Source: Pontibacillus salipaludis (GTDB lineage: Bacteria; Bacillota; Bacilli; Bacillales; BH030062). Taken from it: 64,000 nt of DNA. The notes below the pieces were generated by a model, which ran no database searches, was not told the DNA's origin, and was given only the letters and a program-made list of their open reading frames with translations. The stretch is from positions 1-64,000 of the forward strand of contig NZ_BMIN01000015.1 in NCBI RefSeq assembly GCF_014642405.1. Direction: 5' to 3'. Position numbers and translations under genes: made by a program. Each line of letters starts with the position of its first letter. Within the stretch, counting starts at the first letter, position 1. Positions 26,711 to 36,098 of the stretch are shown one piece after another.

Positions 26711-26748
26711 TAAAGAACACCGAATACGTTAGAGTTCGGTGTTCTTTA
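26711..26748. terminator. Terminator after pflA
   Basis: TAAAGAACACCGAA (26711-26724) pairs perfectly with TTCGGTGTTCTTTA (26735-26748) around a 10-nt loop. The T-run is short. Confidence 0.85.
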
Positions 26749-26793
26749 GTGTGTACTTCCCCTATCCATTTATCTTTTTAGTCCACTGATTAA

Positions 26794-27873
26794 TCAGACC
26801 ACTTCTCCCAACACTAACACCATACTTACTGCAAATAATAAAAGAAATACTCCCATAATAACTAAGCCTGGTGTAACCTTTAAACGGTCACCCATTCTCA
26901 TCTTCATTTTTGGAAGCGGTTGATGGGATGTGCGCCCTGTCGGAATCCATGGTGCTTTCTGATAGTCCGTTTGGAAATGATTTTGTAATCCTCTCGCTAA
27001 TAAGACAAATGAACTTGTTGCTAAGACAAGTGCTACTAGTGGAACCATCAATATAAAGTGGTTTCCAAAAATATGGCCTCGTGATTGTCCAATTAACCCT
27101 GCCCACTCGTTTGTCATAGATAAATAGATGGTTGGCATTGTTTGCTTAATGGTACCCCCCATAAATAAGTGGAAAATTCCAAGCTGACCCATGACCGTCA
27201 TTACGAATACAATTTCCATAACAAACATTATCAGAAGCCCTTCTTTCAACTGAGGAAAGATATGCTTCCATATAAGCCTGTTACGACGAGCACCGAGAGT
27301 TCTGGCTACTTCAACGTATTCTTTCTTCACAATTTCTCTTGTTTGTTTACGTACCGATGCGATTGCACTTGGCAAACTTAACACTGTCATCACAAAGATA
27401 AACACGAAAATAAGCTCAATAGACTTGAGACTTGGATTGATTGTAATAGGTTGAAGTACAAAATATAAAATTAAAAACACCGGAATGTAACTAACCGAGT
27501 TTTCGACCGCTTTCCAAAAGGACCATTCTGACTTAAAAGACCCAGCATAAAGGCCAATCACACCACCAAGCACCATCTTAAGTAATGCAGTAGCGACCGC
27601 AATTCCTATTGTATATTTTGCTCCATATAAAAGCTTTGTTAAGAGGTCGTATCCATACTTATCCGTTCCAAGTGGATAATCAGGAACGGTAAATGCCTGA
27701 ACAGGCGGAGCCACCACAACCCCTTTTCCGTCTATCCTTTGATATTCTACTTCTACTTTATGATCTAAGGGATGTATTGCTAGGTTTGGACCTGCTACAG
27801 CAATAAAGATAAACCCTAACACCAGGAAGAAGCCTATATACAATGGTAAATTCATTTGACGAATTCTATTCAT
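26794..27873 (-). CDS. ABC transporter permease, DppC/OppC-like (orphan pair, second subunit)
   Basis: A 359-residue inner-membrane permease with about six helices. Its N-terminal region has the LGTDKYGYDLLTKLLYGA stretch usual for OppC/DppC proteins, and the EAA loop around VEVARTLGARRNRLIWKHI contacts an ATPase. Its start overlaps the end of the upstream permease gene by 8 bp. No ATPase or substrate-binding protein gene is adjacent, so energy and specificity must come from elsewhere. A peptide-type substrate is likely from the family but not shown. Confidence 0.8.
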   Translation of the reverse strand: MNRIRQMNLPLYIGFFLVLGFIFIAVAGPNLAIHPLDHKVEVEYQRIDGKGVVVAPPVQAFTVPDYPLGTDKYGYDLLTKLLYGAKYTIGIAVATALLKMVLGGVIGLYAGSFKSEWSFWKAVENSVSYIPVFLILYFVLQPITINPSLKSIELIFVFIFVMTVLSLPSAIASVRKQTREIVKKEYVEVARTLGARRNRLIWKHIFPQLKEGLLIMFVMEIVFVMTVMGQLGIFHLFMGGTIKQTMPTIYLSMTNEWAGLIGQSRGHIFGNHFILMVPLVALVLATSSFVLLARGLQNHFQTDYQKAPWIPTGRTSHQPLPKMKMRMGDRLKVTPGLVIMGVFLLLFAVSMVLVLGEVV

Positions 27874-28687
27874 AGATTAAACCCTTTCTGAATAAGAAAA
27901 GAATAAATTTAATAATAAGAAACACGAATAAAGCAATAATGAGTAAGGCACATAACCCAAGTAACGTCGCTGGAAAATCTTTCACAGCAAATATGTAATG
28001 TGTTAATCCAATCACATTTAATAAATATTCTACGATAAACAGATTTCCAATCGTAAGCGATAGTCCCTTAGTCAATTCAGCATGTATAAATGGTTGCATA
28101 TTTCGATACACATACTGCAAGTTAATCGTAGTGATATCCAACCCTTTCGAAACCGCTGTTCGAACATAATCTTCTCCACTTATTTGCAGAAAGCGAACAT
28201 GTATAAGCTTTAAGAAATAAAGGGCTGGAGCAATCGATAACACCATTACAGGGAACCAAAAATGAGCCGTATTCTTATCTGGCATAAAACTCATTACACG
28301 GATACCTGTCCATTGATAGATTTGGACACCAAGGACAACTGAAAAGATAATAATGATGAAATCAGGTATAATCGCAATCACTTCAATGAGCCCACGAAAT
28401 AGACGAAATACTTTAAAACGAGCAACAAATAATCCTAGCACTAGTGCAAACGTCAACCCTAATAGCACAGCTACTAGTAAGAGGATAAACGTTCTGACCA
28501 TGCGTTCTATAAATGCAGCGTCTATACGATTTAGCCAATCTATAGAAGGGATACTTTGCACCAGTTCAATCATCATTCCATACTCAATCTTTACACCTTC
28601 GAATGAATTTATAATGACAAACGGTGCAGAAGAAACAAACAACAAAATAATTATCATTACCACACCTTGTATGATCGAGTTTTTCAT
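27866..28687 (-). CDS. ABC transporter permease, DppB/OppB-like (orphan pair, first subunit)
   Basis: A 273-residue membrane permease with about six helices. The coupling loop near residue 185 reads DYVRTAVSKGLDITTINLQ, the expected EAA-type motif of binding-protein-dependent permeases. The ATG at 28687 follows GGAGGTGG; an upstream open frame to 28780 lacks a site. It is shorter than typical OppB (about 305). It overlaps the DppC-like gene. The histidine kinase gene ends 106 bp upstream in the same direction, so the four genes may share a transcript. Confidence 0.75.
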   Translation of the reverse strand: MKNSIIQGVVMIIILLFVSSAPFVIINSFEGVKIEYGMMIELVQSIPSIDWLNRIDAAFIERMVRTFILLLVAVLLGLTFALVLGLFVARFKVFRLFRGLIEVIAIIPDFIIIIFSVVLGVQIYQWTGIRVMSFMPDKNTAHFWFPVMVLSIAPALYFLKLIHVRFLQISGEDYVRTAVSKGLDITTINLQYVYRNMQPFIHAELTKGLSLTIGNLFIVEYLLNVIGLTHYIFAVKDFPATLLGLCALLIIALFVFLIIKFILFLFRKGLIYE

Positions 28688-28792
28688 ACTCCACCTCCAA
28701 TACATATATTGCCATAATATTGTCGCAATTGTAATAGTTTTCAGTAAAAAAAGAGAAGAACACATCTGCCCTTCTCTCATAATTTCTATTTA

Positions 28793-30142
28793 TTAATCTT
28801 TTACAGGTAACACCACTATAAAAGTACTTCCTTCTCCAGATTTGCTCTCAATCCGAATCATTCCTCTATGCTTTTCCACAATGGCTTTAGCAATTGATAA
28901 TCCAAGTCCTGTGCCACCTGTTTCTCTTGAACGATTCCTGTCTACCCGGTAGAAACGGTTAAAAATTTCTCCTTGTTCACCTTCGGGAATGCCTACACCA
29001 GTATCAGATATAGAAATAGTTAGATCATTGTCTTTTTGGTAAGCCTTAACGGATACCCTTCCTTCTTTTGTATAGCGAAGGGCGTTATCCAATAATATTA
29101 CGAACACCTGACGCAGTTGCTCTTCATCACCCATAAGTTCGAGATCCTCATCTTTTTCTAGATTGATCTGCAAAGAGGTGCCTTCTTTATACTTTTCTAC
29201 TAACAAATGAAGGATCTTTGTAATATTTACTCTTTCTGCTTTCAAGACATTGTTTTCATGTTGAGCAAGGGTGAGCATTTGATGTGTTATTCTTTCCATT
29301 CTGTCACTTTCCTCACCTAACGCTTGTAATGATTGTTCTAAAACATACTCATCTTTCTTCCCCCACCTTTTAAGCAAATTTATGTGGCCTCTGAATGCAG
29401 TCAGAGGTGTTCTTAGTTCATGTGATGCATTTGCAATAAACCCCTTCTCACGTTCTACATGTTCTTCTAGTTGATGAAGGAGTTGATTGAATGCCCCTGA
29501 TAACTCTCTTAACTCCAGAGGCTCTTTTGGTTCATTAATTCTACTAATTCCATCTTTATGTTTCTCCATCTCCTTTATCTCTTCTGTTATGGACAATAAA
29601 GGACTGAGTCTTTTCTTTGTTAAACCATAAAGGATATAAGCCCCAATAAGAAGTGAGGCCAAACCAATAAAGAAGAAAACTTGAAGGATAATACCTAAGA
29701 ATTCTGTTTCATCTTCTAACTGCACCCAAATATTTAAACTTCGCTCTCCTTTAGGCCCACCCATGTATAGATCCCTTTTATAATAAATACCTTCCTCAAT
29801 ACGAAACCCAAAAGGTCCAAACCATGTTGGGTAACCTTCTGATTCCTCTTCAAAATCCTGCCATTCTTCAGAGGTTGCTAGCACGTTCTCATTACGAGAG
29901 ATACGAATGGCATAGTCCGAATAATTAGGATAAAGGAGTTCATTCAATTTGGCTTGTATACCTGATTCTTCAAGGTTTTGAAGCTTCTCTTCCAACACAT
30001 TTAATTCTCTATTCGTCTCATGAAGCAAAAAATAAGTAATGGATCCACTCACGATAACTGCCATGACCAGCAAGATAGCGGTGTAACCCCAGATATATGT
30101 CATTGTAAATTGATAAAGGAGCGTTCTCTTTGAATTCTTCAT
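28793..30142 (-). CDS. Sensor histidine kinase of a two-component system
   Basis: A 449-residue membrane sensor. TM1 is at about 15-40, an extracytoplasmic sensing region at 41-148, TM2 at 149-172 and a HAMP domain at about 173-228. The dimerisation domain carries the phosphoacceptor His241 in ANASHELRTPLTAF. The HATPase domain shows the N box (LLDNALRYT), G1 (DTGVGIPEG) and G2 (GGTGLGLSIAK). It lies 20 bp after the response regulator gene. The signal is unknown; the neighbouring PepSY protein and permeases suggest envelope sensing. Confidence 0.92.
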   Translation of the reverse strand: MKNSKRTLLYQFTMTYIWGYTAILLVMAVIVSGSITYFLLHETNRELNVLEEKLQNLEESGIQAKLNELLYPNYSDYAIRISRNENVLATSEEWQDFEEESEGYPTWFGPFGFRIEEGIYYKRDLYMGGPKGERSLNIWVQLEDETEFLGIILQVFFFIGLASLLIGAYILYGLTKKRLSPLLSITEEIKEMEKHKDGISRINEPKEPLELRELSGAFNQLLHQLEEHVEREKGFIANASHELRTPLTAFRGHINLLKRWGKKDEYVLEQSLQALGEESDRMERITHQMLTLAQHENNVLKAERVNITKILHLLVEKYKEGTSLQINLEKDEDLELMGDEEQLRQVFVILLDNALRYTKEGRVSVKAYQKDNDLTISISDTGVGIPEGEQGEIFNRFYRVDRNRSRETGGTGLGLSIAKAIVEKHRGMIRIESKSGEGSTFIVVLPVKD

Positions 30143-30162
30143 AACAAATCACCTTCTGGCGC

Positions 30163-30852
30163 CTAATAATAGAGCATATAGCCGATCCCTCTCACGGTCG
30201 TTATTAACTTTGGCTCAAAGTCACGATCTATCTTATTCCGCAAATACCGAATATAAACATCAACAACATTCGTTTCCCCAGCAAAGTCATATCCCCATAC
30301 AGCAGAAAGAAGCCATTCCCGACTAAGGGCTTCATTCTTATGCTTAATCAAGAAAGTAAGCAAGTCAAATTCTCGCTGTGTTAATTCAATATCATACCCT
30401 GCACGCGTGGCTCGCCTGCTTTTCAGCATTACGGTCATATCATGAATGTGCAAACGATCCTCTGATTCTTGTTCTGATGATGGAATACTTCTTCTCATAA
30501 TCGCACGAATTCTTGCCAATAATTCTTCAATTTCAAACGGCTTTGTTAGATAATCGTCTGCCCCACGATCGAGACCTGCTATTTTATCCCCAACTTGTTC
30601 ACGAGCGGTTAGCATAATAATGGGCACCGAACTTTTCTTTCGAATTCGCCTACAAACTTCAAGCCCATCTAATTTAGGGAGCATCCAATCTAGCAGAATA
30701 CAACTATAGTCTTCATTCTCTTCAAACCTAGTGATTGCATTTTCCCCGTCGGTCGCCACGTCTACCTGATATCCTTCGTGCTCAAGTTCTAATTTTACGA
30801 ATGTAGCCACACTTTTCTCATCTTCTACCACTAAAATTCGATCTTGCTCCAA
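30163..30852 (-). CDS. OmpR/PhoB-family response regulator
   Basis: A 229-residue regulator. The receiver domain (1-120) has the acidic pocket VVEDEK and the phosphorylated Asp55 in ILLDWMLP, with Lys in LTKPFEIEEL. A winged-helix domain covers about 130-229 (TQREFDLLTFLIKHKNEALSR region, then VDVYIRYLRNKI). The TTG start follows GAGGTGAT. Transcribed with the kinase gene downstream and divergent from the PepSY gene, which is a likely target. Confidence 0.93.
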   Translation of the reverse strand: MEQDRILVVEDEKSVATFVKLELEHEGYQVDVATDGENAITRFEENEDYSCILLDWMLPKLDGLEVCRRIRKKSSVPIIMLTAREQVGDKIAGLDRGADDYLTKPFEIEELLARIRAIMRRSIPSSEQESEDRLHIHDMTVMLKSRRATRAGYDIELTQREFDLLTFLIKHKNEALSREWLLSAVWGYDFAGETNVVDVYIRYLRNKIDRDFEPKLITTVRGIGYMLYY

Positions 30853-31033
30853 GTCATCACCTCAATTGTTTATTCTAATATGGACGACCGTTACAATCAG
30901 CCTTTTACCACATTAGAATTTGATGAGAATATTCTTATCTAGTTCTAACCATTCTCTTCTTACGTTTTCATCTTGAAACGATACCATTAATGGTGAAATG
31001 TTAAACACAAACTCAGTTATGGAGGTATATCAA

Positions 31034-31402
31034 ATGAAATTTATTAACAAACAGACTTTAATTATCAGCGGAATTACCCTTGGAATTGTTGGCGGAGGAA
31101 TCTTATTCGAGAGTACAGATATGGTAGAAAACACCTTCGCTTCTTCTAAAGACAAAGATCAACTAATAAAAGAAGCAAATCTTACTGAAGAGGAAGCAGA
31201 GAAGATTGCTCTAGATGAAGTAAATGGAGAAATAACAGAAAAAGAAGCAGAAGATGAAGACGGCACAATCGTATTCGAATTTAATATTCAAACAGAAGAT
31301 GGAATGCAAGAAGTTGAAGTAGACGGCATGTCTGGTGAAATTATTGAGATTGAGAGTGAAAATGAGGAAGAAGACCAAGAAAGCAGTGAGACTAAGTCAT
31401 GA
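31034..31402 (+). CDS. Exported PepSY-domain protein
   Basis: A 122-residue protein with an N-terminal hydrophobic segment (residues 8-26) acting as signal or anchor, one PepSY domain (about 45-110, with LTEEEAEKIALDE and VDGMSGEIIEIE) and a very acidic tail. PepSY domains often inhibit peptidases or sense the envelope. The ATG at 31034 follows GGAGG; an ATG at 30998 lacks a site. It is divergent from the two-component operon, an arrangement common for a regulator and its target or modulator. The function remains unproven. Confidence 0.8.
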   Translation: MKFINKQTLIISGITLGIVGGGILFESTDMVENTFASSKDKDQLIKEANLTEEEAEKIALDEVNGEITEKEAEDEDGTIVFEFNIQTEDGMQEVEVDGMSGEIIEIESENEEEDQESSETKS

Positions 31403-31408
31403 ACACAA

Positions 31409-31440
31409 AAATCCCCTCTTTAATAAAGAAGAGGGGATTT
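31409..31440. terminator. Terminator after the PepSY gene
   Basis: AAATCCCCTCTT (31409-31420) pairs perfectly with AAGAGGGGATTT (31429-31440) around an 8-nt loop. Confidence 0.88.
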
Positions 31441-31516
31441 ATAATATTTTATAGTCACATTCATCAGGATTTGGGCCACTGCAAAGATATTGATTTTCCT
31501 ATTATGTCAAGTCGTA

Positions 31517-32560
31517 CTACTCACCTTCAGGTACCAATACAATTTTTCCAACTTTCCCGGATTGTTTAAAGTATGTTTGAGCTTCTTTCGCTTCACTAAG
31601 CGAGAACGTTCGATCAAGCACTGGCTTAATTTTTCCTTCAGAGATTGCTTGGAGCATTCGCTTAAATTCTTCGCGCGTTCCTAATACGGATCCATAAAAT
31701 GTAAGGTGCTTTAAGTATAATGTTCTAAGATCTAGCTCAGTCTTCTGTCCCCCTGCGGAACCTGAGGTACAAAACTTCCCGCCTTTTTTTAATACATGAA
31801 GAGAAGTATTAAATAATGGATCCCCAACTACATCAAGAACGGAGTCGATAGGACCACCATTTGCCTCTACTATTTCCTCAGCTAAATTGTCTGACTTATA
31901 CGAAACGACATGTGTTGCGCCAAGTTCTTTCATCTTACCTTCTAGAGCCAAGTCTCCAACAACAGCAATTACCTTTGCTCCAAATACGTGAGCAGCAATT
32001 TGCACATTTAGTGAGCCAACTCCACCGTTTGCCCCTGTCACCAAAACGGTCTCTGATGCGTTAGGCTGAATTTGCTCGACCATATGCCAAGCTGTCATTC
32101 CACTTACAGAAAAGACGGCACTCTCTATGTAATCTGTTAGTGGCATGTCGTAACACAAATCTGCTGGCCAAACGACATACTCAGCGTAACCACCATCATA
32201 TTCTGATCCGATAAACGACATATCTTCTGAAATATGTTCAGACCCTTCTTCTCCACTTGAGGTGAACGGGAAAAGAACAACAGATTTCCCCATCATTGTA
32301 TCACTTACGTCTTCTCCAACTTCCACAATCTTTCCAGTTATATCTGAACCTGGCGTCCTTGGAAATTGCACACCTTCCGGACGCCAACCGGACTTCGATC
32401 CAGTGCCATATGCTCCTTCTCTCATCCATATTTCTGTATTGTTGATTCCGCAAGCCATAACTTTAACGAGCACCTCATGAGATTTAGGTGTAGGTCTCTC
32501 AACTTCTCTAACCTCTAGTTTGTCTACATCTCCGTATCCTGTTACTTGAACCGCTTTCAT
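31517..32560 (-). CDS. MDR family NAD(P)-dependent oxidoreductase
   Basis: A 347-residue medium-chain dehydrogenase. The GroES-like domain contains PRTPGSDITGKIVEVG near residue 75, and the Rossmann motif is VTGANGGVGSLNVQIAA near residue 178. The structural zinc cysteines are absent, so it is nearer to quinone or enoyl reductases than to zinc alcohol dehydrogenases. The gene stands alone. Substrate unknown; crotonyl-CoA reductase-like or enone-reducing activity is possible. Confidence 0.8.
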   Translation of the reverse strand: MKAVQVTGYGDVDKLEVREVERPTPKSHEVLVKVMACGINNTEIWMREGAYGTGSKSGWRPEGVQFPRTPGSDITGKIVEVGEDVSDTMMGKSVVLFPFTSSGEEGSEHISEDMSFIGSEYDGGYAEYVVWPADLCYDMPLTDYIESAVFSVSGMTAWHMVEQIQPNASETVLVTGANGGVGSLNVQIAAHVFGAKVIAVVGDLALEGKMKELGATHVVSYKSDNLAEEIVEANGGPIDSVLDVVGDPLFNTSLHVLKKGGKFCTSGSAGGQKTELDLRTLYLKHLTFYGSVLGTREEFKRMLQAISEGKIKPVLDRTFSLSEAKEAQTYFKQSGKVGKIVLVPEGE

Positions 32561-32637
32561 TATAGATCCTCCTATTGATGCTCATTCTGTATTTTTAAAA
32601 TGCTATGATTTGAGCTTAATTATTCATTATACCATAA

Positions 32638-32668
32638 AAAAAGAAGCTCCCCAATTGGAGAGCTTCTT
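32638..32668 (-). terminator. Terminator of the cold-shock gene
   Basis: AAAGAAGCT and AGCTTCTTT form the stem, with inner CC/GG pairing, and the minus strand continues with T-rich sequence. It lies 15 bp after the cold-shock stop codon. Confidence 0.8.
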
Positions 32669-32682
32669 TCTATTTCGTTCAA

Positions 32683-32880
32683 TTACTTTTGAACGTTAGC
32701 AGCCTGTGGGCCACGGTCGCCTTCAACAACTTCGAAAGAAACTGCTTGGCCTTCTTCTAGAGTTTTGAAACCTTCTTCTTGGATAGCAGAGAAGTGAACG
32801 AATACATCGTCTTGACCTTCTACTTCAATAAATCCGAAACCTTTTTCTGCGTTGAACCATTTTACTGTACCTTGTAACAT
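32683..32880 (-). CDS. Cold-shock protein (CspA/CspD type)
   Basis: A 65-residue single-domain RNA chaperone. Both RNA-binding motifs are present: RNP1 KGFGFIEV and RNP2 VFVHFSAI. The ATG at 32880 follows GCAGGAGG; a longer frame to 32943 belongs to the 5' leader. It keeps mRNA unfolded in the cytoplasm, especially after temperature downshift. The 390-bp region upstream to 33270 holds its leader and the promoter of the divergent membrane protein; no other gene or clear motif was seen there. Confidence 0.95.
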   Translation of the reverse strand: MLQGTVKWFNAEKGFGFIEVEGQDDVFVHFSAIQEEGFKTLEEGQAVSFEVVEGDRGPQAANVQK

Positions 32881-33270
32881 GTTTGTTGCCTCCTGCGTGG
32901 ATCTAGTCCACATTGTATTACTATTATTGCTCTCTAAATTCATTCCAGACTAAAGTACTTTCTTTCGAGTAACTTTTTCTTTCATTATAAATCCGAACAA
33001 GAATAAGTAATTACTACTGTAACAGTGAGGGGCACAATTCGTCAATAGATGCTAAAAAAAATTTATTTTTCTACTCCTATCTCTAAGTCAAAATAGTATT
33101 TAAAGCTTGAAAAACCTCCTCGTTTTGTTAAAACGATCCAATTTGATCAACTTATATTCCTTTTTCATTTTTCTAACATAATATATTTATATAAAACTAG
33201 TTTTAAATGAAAGAGTGAGTGGAAGATAAATATTGTTATCTTATAAATAAGGGAAGGAGGTGAATCTGAA

Positions 33271-34395
33271 GTGGGTGACATTGCAGTAGGTCTAGTACCT
33301 GCCCCAGAACTGCCTGAAAAGATGGCTAAGCGATTAGCTGAGATCTTACCTGAATTGCTGGTAGATCAGATTGACGCTTCTTTAGAGTGGGAAATTGATG
33401 TGATCATTGATCCTCTAACCGGAGCAGCCGAAACAGCTGATGAAATTATTGAAGAAACCGAAATCCGTAAACAAAAGAACAAATGGGATTATGCAATTTG
33501 CCTTACAGACTTACCGATTTACGAGAACGGTAATATTGTGCTTGCAGACATTAATAAGAGTCGAGGCGTTTCTCAAATTTCTTTACCTGCTTTCGGCTCT
33601 GTCCCTATGAAAAAACGGCTTCAGGAAGTGGTGCTTGAAACCATTAGTGAACTTCATTATTATCATTATAATACGTCTCAAGAACACCAGAGAAAAAAGA
33701 AGCTTCCAAAGCTTTTCTCTCCTATTCGCAAAATAGTTCCTGAAGATGAAGAAGACAGCCTACGCTACATTGTCATTCCTAAAATAAACGGAAGACTTCG
33801 TGTATTAATGGGAATGGTATACGCGAATCGTCCATGGACGATTTTCCCTTCATTTAAGAGCGTTGTAGCTGTTGCCTTTGCAACAGGTACATACGGCTTA
33901 ATTTTCCCAACTCTATGGCAACTTAGTGCAGCTTTTCAATCGATTCGTTTTATTGGTTTAATGCTGACAGCTTTATCAAGTATGATTATATGGATCATTT
34001 TAGCTCATAATTTATGGGAAAAACCTTCTCATCGCAGCAAATACAATTTAAGAAGAGTTTATAATCTCGTCACTGTTATTACGTTAAGTTTAGCTGTCTT
34101 ATTGTATTACACCATGCTTCTTATATTATTCTTCCTAGCTGTTCGAGTCTTCGTCCCAGCCGAATTATTTGCGGCAGAAGCTGGTTTAGAAGGTAAAGCA
34201 GGAATGATTGATTATATTAAACTTTCTTGGCTTGCTACTTCTGTAGCAACTCTAGCTGGAGCAATTGGAGCAGGCCTTGAGAATGATGAGCTCGTTCGTA
34301 ACATTACCTATGGGTACAGACAAAAACGTAGGTATAAAGAAATCCAAAATGATTCTAGTGACCACGAGGAAGCAAGAGAAACACAAGATGCGTAA
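33271..34395 (+). CDS. Membrane protein of unknown function with a soluble N-terminal half
   Basis: A 374-residue protein. Residues 1-185 are soluble with an alternating alpha/beta pattern (WDYAICLTDLPIY near residue 72). Residues about 195-345 hold four to five membrane helices and the end is a charged tail. The GTG start follows AAGGAGGTG. I recall similar proteins in Bacillaceae with an erroneous 5,10-methylene-tetrahydrofolate dehydrogenase name, but nothing here supports folate chemistry. Function unknown; a terminator follows at once. Confidence 0.75.
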   Translation: MGDIAVGLVPAPELPEKMAKRLAEILPELLVDQIDASLEWEIDVIIDPLTGAAETADEIIEETEIRKQKNKWDYAICLTDLPIYENGNIVLADINKSRGVSQISLPAFGSVPMKKRLQEVVLETISELHYYHYNTSQEHQRKKKLPKLFSPIRKIVPEDEEDSLRYIVIPKINGRLRVLMGMVYANRPWTIFPSFKSVVAVAFATGTYGLIFPTLWQLSAAFQSIRFIGLMLTALSSMIIWIILAHNLWEKPSHRSKYNLRRVYNLVTVITLSLAVLLYYTMLLILFFLAVRVFVPAELFAAEAGLEGKAGMIDYIKLSWLATSVATLAGAIGAGLENDELVRNITYGYRQKRRYKEIQNDSSDHEEARETQDA

Positions 34396-34420
34396 GGCAG
34401 AAGCGTTTAAGCTTCTGCCT
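34395..34420. terminator. Terminator shared by convergent genes
   Basis: AGGCAGAAGC (34395-34404) pairs perfectly with GCTTCTGCCT (34411-34420), followed by T. The stem overlaps the last codons of the convergent DUF3267 gene, which ends at 34407. Confidence 0.85.
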
Positions 34421-35030
34421 TTTGTTTCCAATATGTGAAAGAACCATTACTCTTTAGCCGAGCACCATTAGGTACTTGTGTTGAGATGAGTAAAAAATTA
34501 AAGAGGTCTACTGAAGATGCCACTCCATTTAAAAAGATAAAACCCGCTACAATCGCTGGCATCCATCCAACTATCCCTAGTACTACAGGACCTATTATTG
34601 ATAAAAGAAGATATGGTGCTAAGGTGATTAGAATATACCTCCCTTTTGATATCTCTTCTTCCGTTGTCACAAAGCCTCCATAAAACGTCAGGCCAATACA
34701 AGTGGTAGTTGAAGTAATAAAGCGGGGGATAAAAATTAAATGTAGCAGTTCATGAAGGAGCAACATAAATAGAAAACCGAAAATGGTTAACAGATTAATA
34801 GTGAATGAAATTGCACCAGTCTGAGAATCAATTCCGAACTGTTCAATAGTAACGTCCCATGATATCGATAAGCTTAGAACGGCGCCCCCACCTCCCACAA
34901 TCATAAAAGGGATAGAATAAAGAATGGCCTCCTTTAAACTCTTTGGCTCCTTAAGGGGAATCCAACCTTTTTCTATCAAAGATTCATGGATATCAGGGCA
35001 CCATTCAGGTACTTTCTTTGCGTATCTCAT
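34407..35030 (-). CDS. DUF3267-type membrane protein with HELLH zinc-protease motif
   Basis: A 207-residue protein with four helices. The motif LLLHELLHLIF in helix 2 fits the HExxH zinc site of membrane-embedded metalloproteases, and a conserved helix later contains NGVASSVDLFNF, comparable to the Asn/Asp ligand segment of such enzymes. This is the pattern of DUF3267. A regulated intramembrane protease role is possible but unproven. The last codons (GAARLKSNGSFTYWKQKAEA) lie inside the terminator stem. The start has GGAAGAGAA-type signal upstream. Confidence 0.72.
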   Translation of the reverse strand: MRYAKKVPEWCPDIHESLIEKGWIPLKEPKSLKEAILYSIPFMIVGGGGAVLSLSISWDVTIEQFGIDSQTGAISFTINLLTIFGFLFMLLLHELLHLIFIPRFITSTTTCIGLTFYGGFVTTEEEISKGRYILITLAPYLLLSIIGPVVLGIVGWMPAIVAGFIFLNGVASSVDLFNFLLISTQVPNGARLKSNGSFTYWKQKAEA

Positions 35031-35089
35031 TCTCTTCCTCCTAACCCCACCTTATCCCTCGTCAAAGACAACATCAGTCTCTACCATTT

Positions 35090-36004
35090 TTACATAAAGT
35101 CAAAGAAATACCTCGTAACGTGGAAAAATACAGGGGCTGTATAAGTTAAACTATCAATCCTGCTTAAATACTTACCTTGTAGGGTTTCAAACTTCTCCTT
35201 ATCTCCTATAAGCAAATCTCGCTTCAGCACAGATACTGTCAAACTACCAAAGTATCCTGTTACGCTTATTAACACCCCAGACAACACACCGTATTGGATA
35301 CCAAAGGGGGTAAAATAGGGATAGAGTACATAAGAGACAATAGTTGTTGTGAGGAAGGCACCAATAAAACCTTCCCACGATATATTAGGATTAGACGTGG
35401 GCACAACTTTATGACGTCCAAAGTAAAGTGAAATAATGGAATGAACGACATCGTTCACCTGCGTTAGAACAATAAGATAAAGTACAAGATTCGGACCATA
35501 CTCTGGCGATGCCGATGAATAAAATGCCAAGTGGCTTAAACCAAAAACCATGAGCATCATGCCCCATTGAGTAAAACTCACAGAACGCAAGAAACCTAAT
35601 GTTCCTTTCCCTATAATTCTGGGAACAGGTAAGAATAAGAATACATAGATGGGAATGAACACGATAAACATTCCATACCATCCTACATAAATCCAAAGAA
35701 ATTGAAGCGGGATCATAAGATAAGACCATAAAAATAGTCGCCTATCTGATTTCCTCGTTTTCATCATGGAAAAGTATTCTTTCAAAGAGTAAAAGCAAAG
35801 GATCATTATGGAAAACAAAGAGACAATCGGGTTAAATAGAGTTGCAAAGCAGAAGATTACAAACATCCCCCACCATGTTTTCACACGAAACCAAATACCC
35901 GTGAAGTCTTTATCAGGCTGCTTCTTCTTAAAGCCATAAAGAGCTATGGTTGCTGAGCATAAACCAATAAAAACAACAGATAAGGTCAAAATCTTTTCTA
36001 TCAT
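35090..36004 (-). CDS. Phosphatidate cytidylyltransferase-like membrane protein (CdsA family)
   Basis: A 304-residue polytopic protein with about eight helices. CdsA makes CDP-diacylglycerol for phospholipid synthesis. The C-terminal part keeps the family pattern: NDVVHSIISLYFGRHKVVP, then NISWEGFIGA, then KRD, and finally GKYLSRIDS in place of the usual GHGG-x-DR-x-DS. The loss of the first aspartate and of GHGG makes activity uncertain. The ATG at 36004 follows GGGAGGATT; the frame extends upstream without a site. It is divergent from the NlpC/P60-like gene. It may be a paralogue of the housekeeping CdsA. Confidence 0.75.
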   Translation of the reverse strand: MIEKILTLSVVFIGLCSATIALYGFKKKQPDKDFTGIWFRVKTWWGMFVIFCFATLFNPIVSLFSIMILCFYSLKEYFSMMKTRKSDRRLFLWSYLMIPLQFLWIYVGWYGMFIVFIPIYVFLFLPVPRIIGKGTLGFLRSVSFTQWGMMLMVFGLSHLAFYSSASPEYGPNLVLYLIVLTQVNDVVHSIISLYFGRHKVVPTSNPNISWEGFIGAFLTTTIVSYVLYPYFTPFGIQYGVLSGVLISVTGYFGSLTVSVLKRDLLIGDKEKFETLQGKYLSRIDSLTYTAPVFFHVTRYFFDFM

Positions 36005-36098
36005 AGAATCCTCCCTTCTTAACACACAAACTACATCTATTTTAAACAATTTCCTATATAATGAAAATAAAGGAAATGTAAGAAAGGGGAATCGTATA

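Noticed and set aside
26794-28687. A full oligopeptide ABC importer operon
   Set aside because: Only two permease genes are present; no ATPase or binding protein gene is found on either side.
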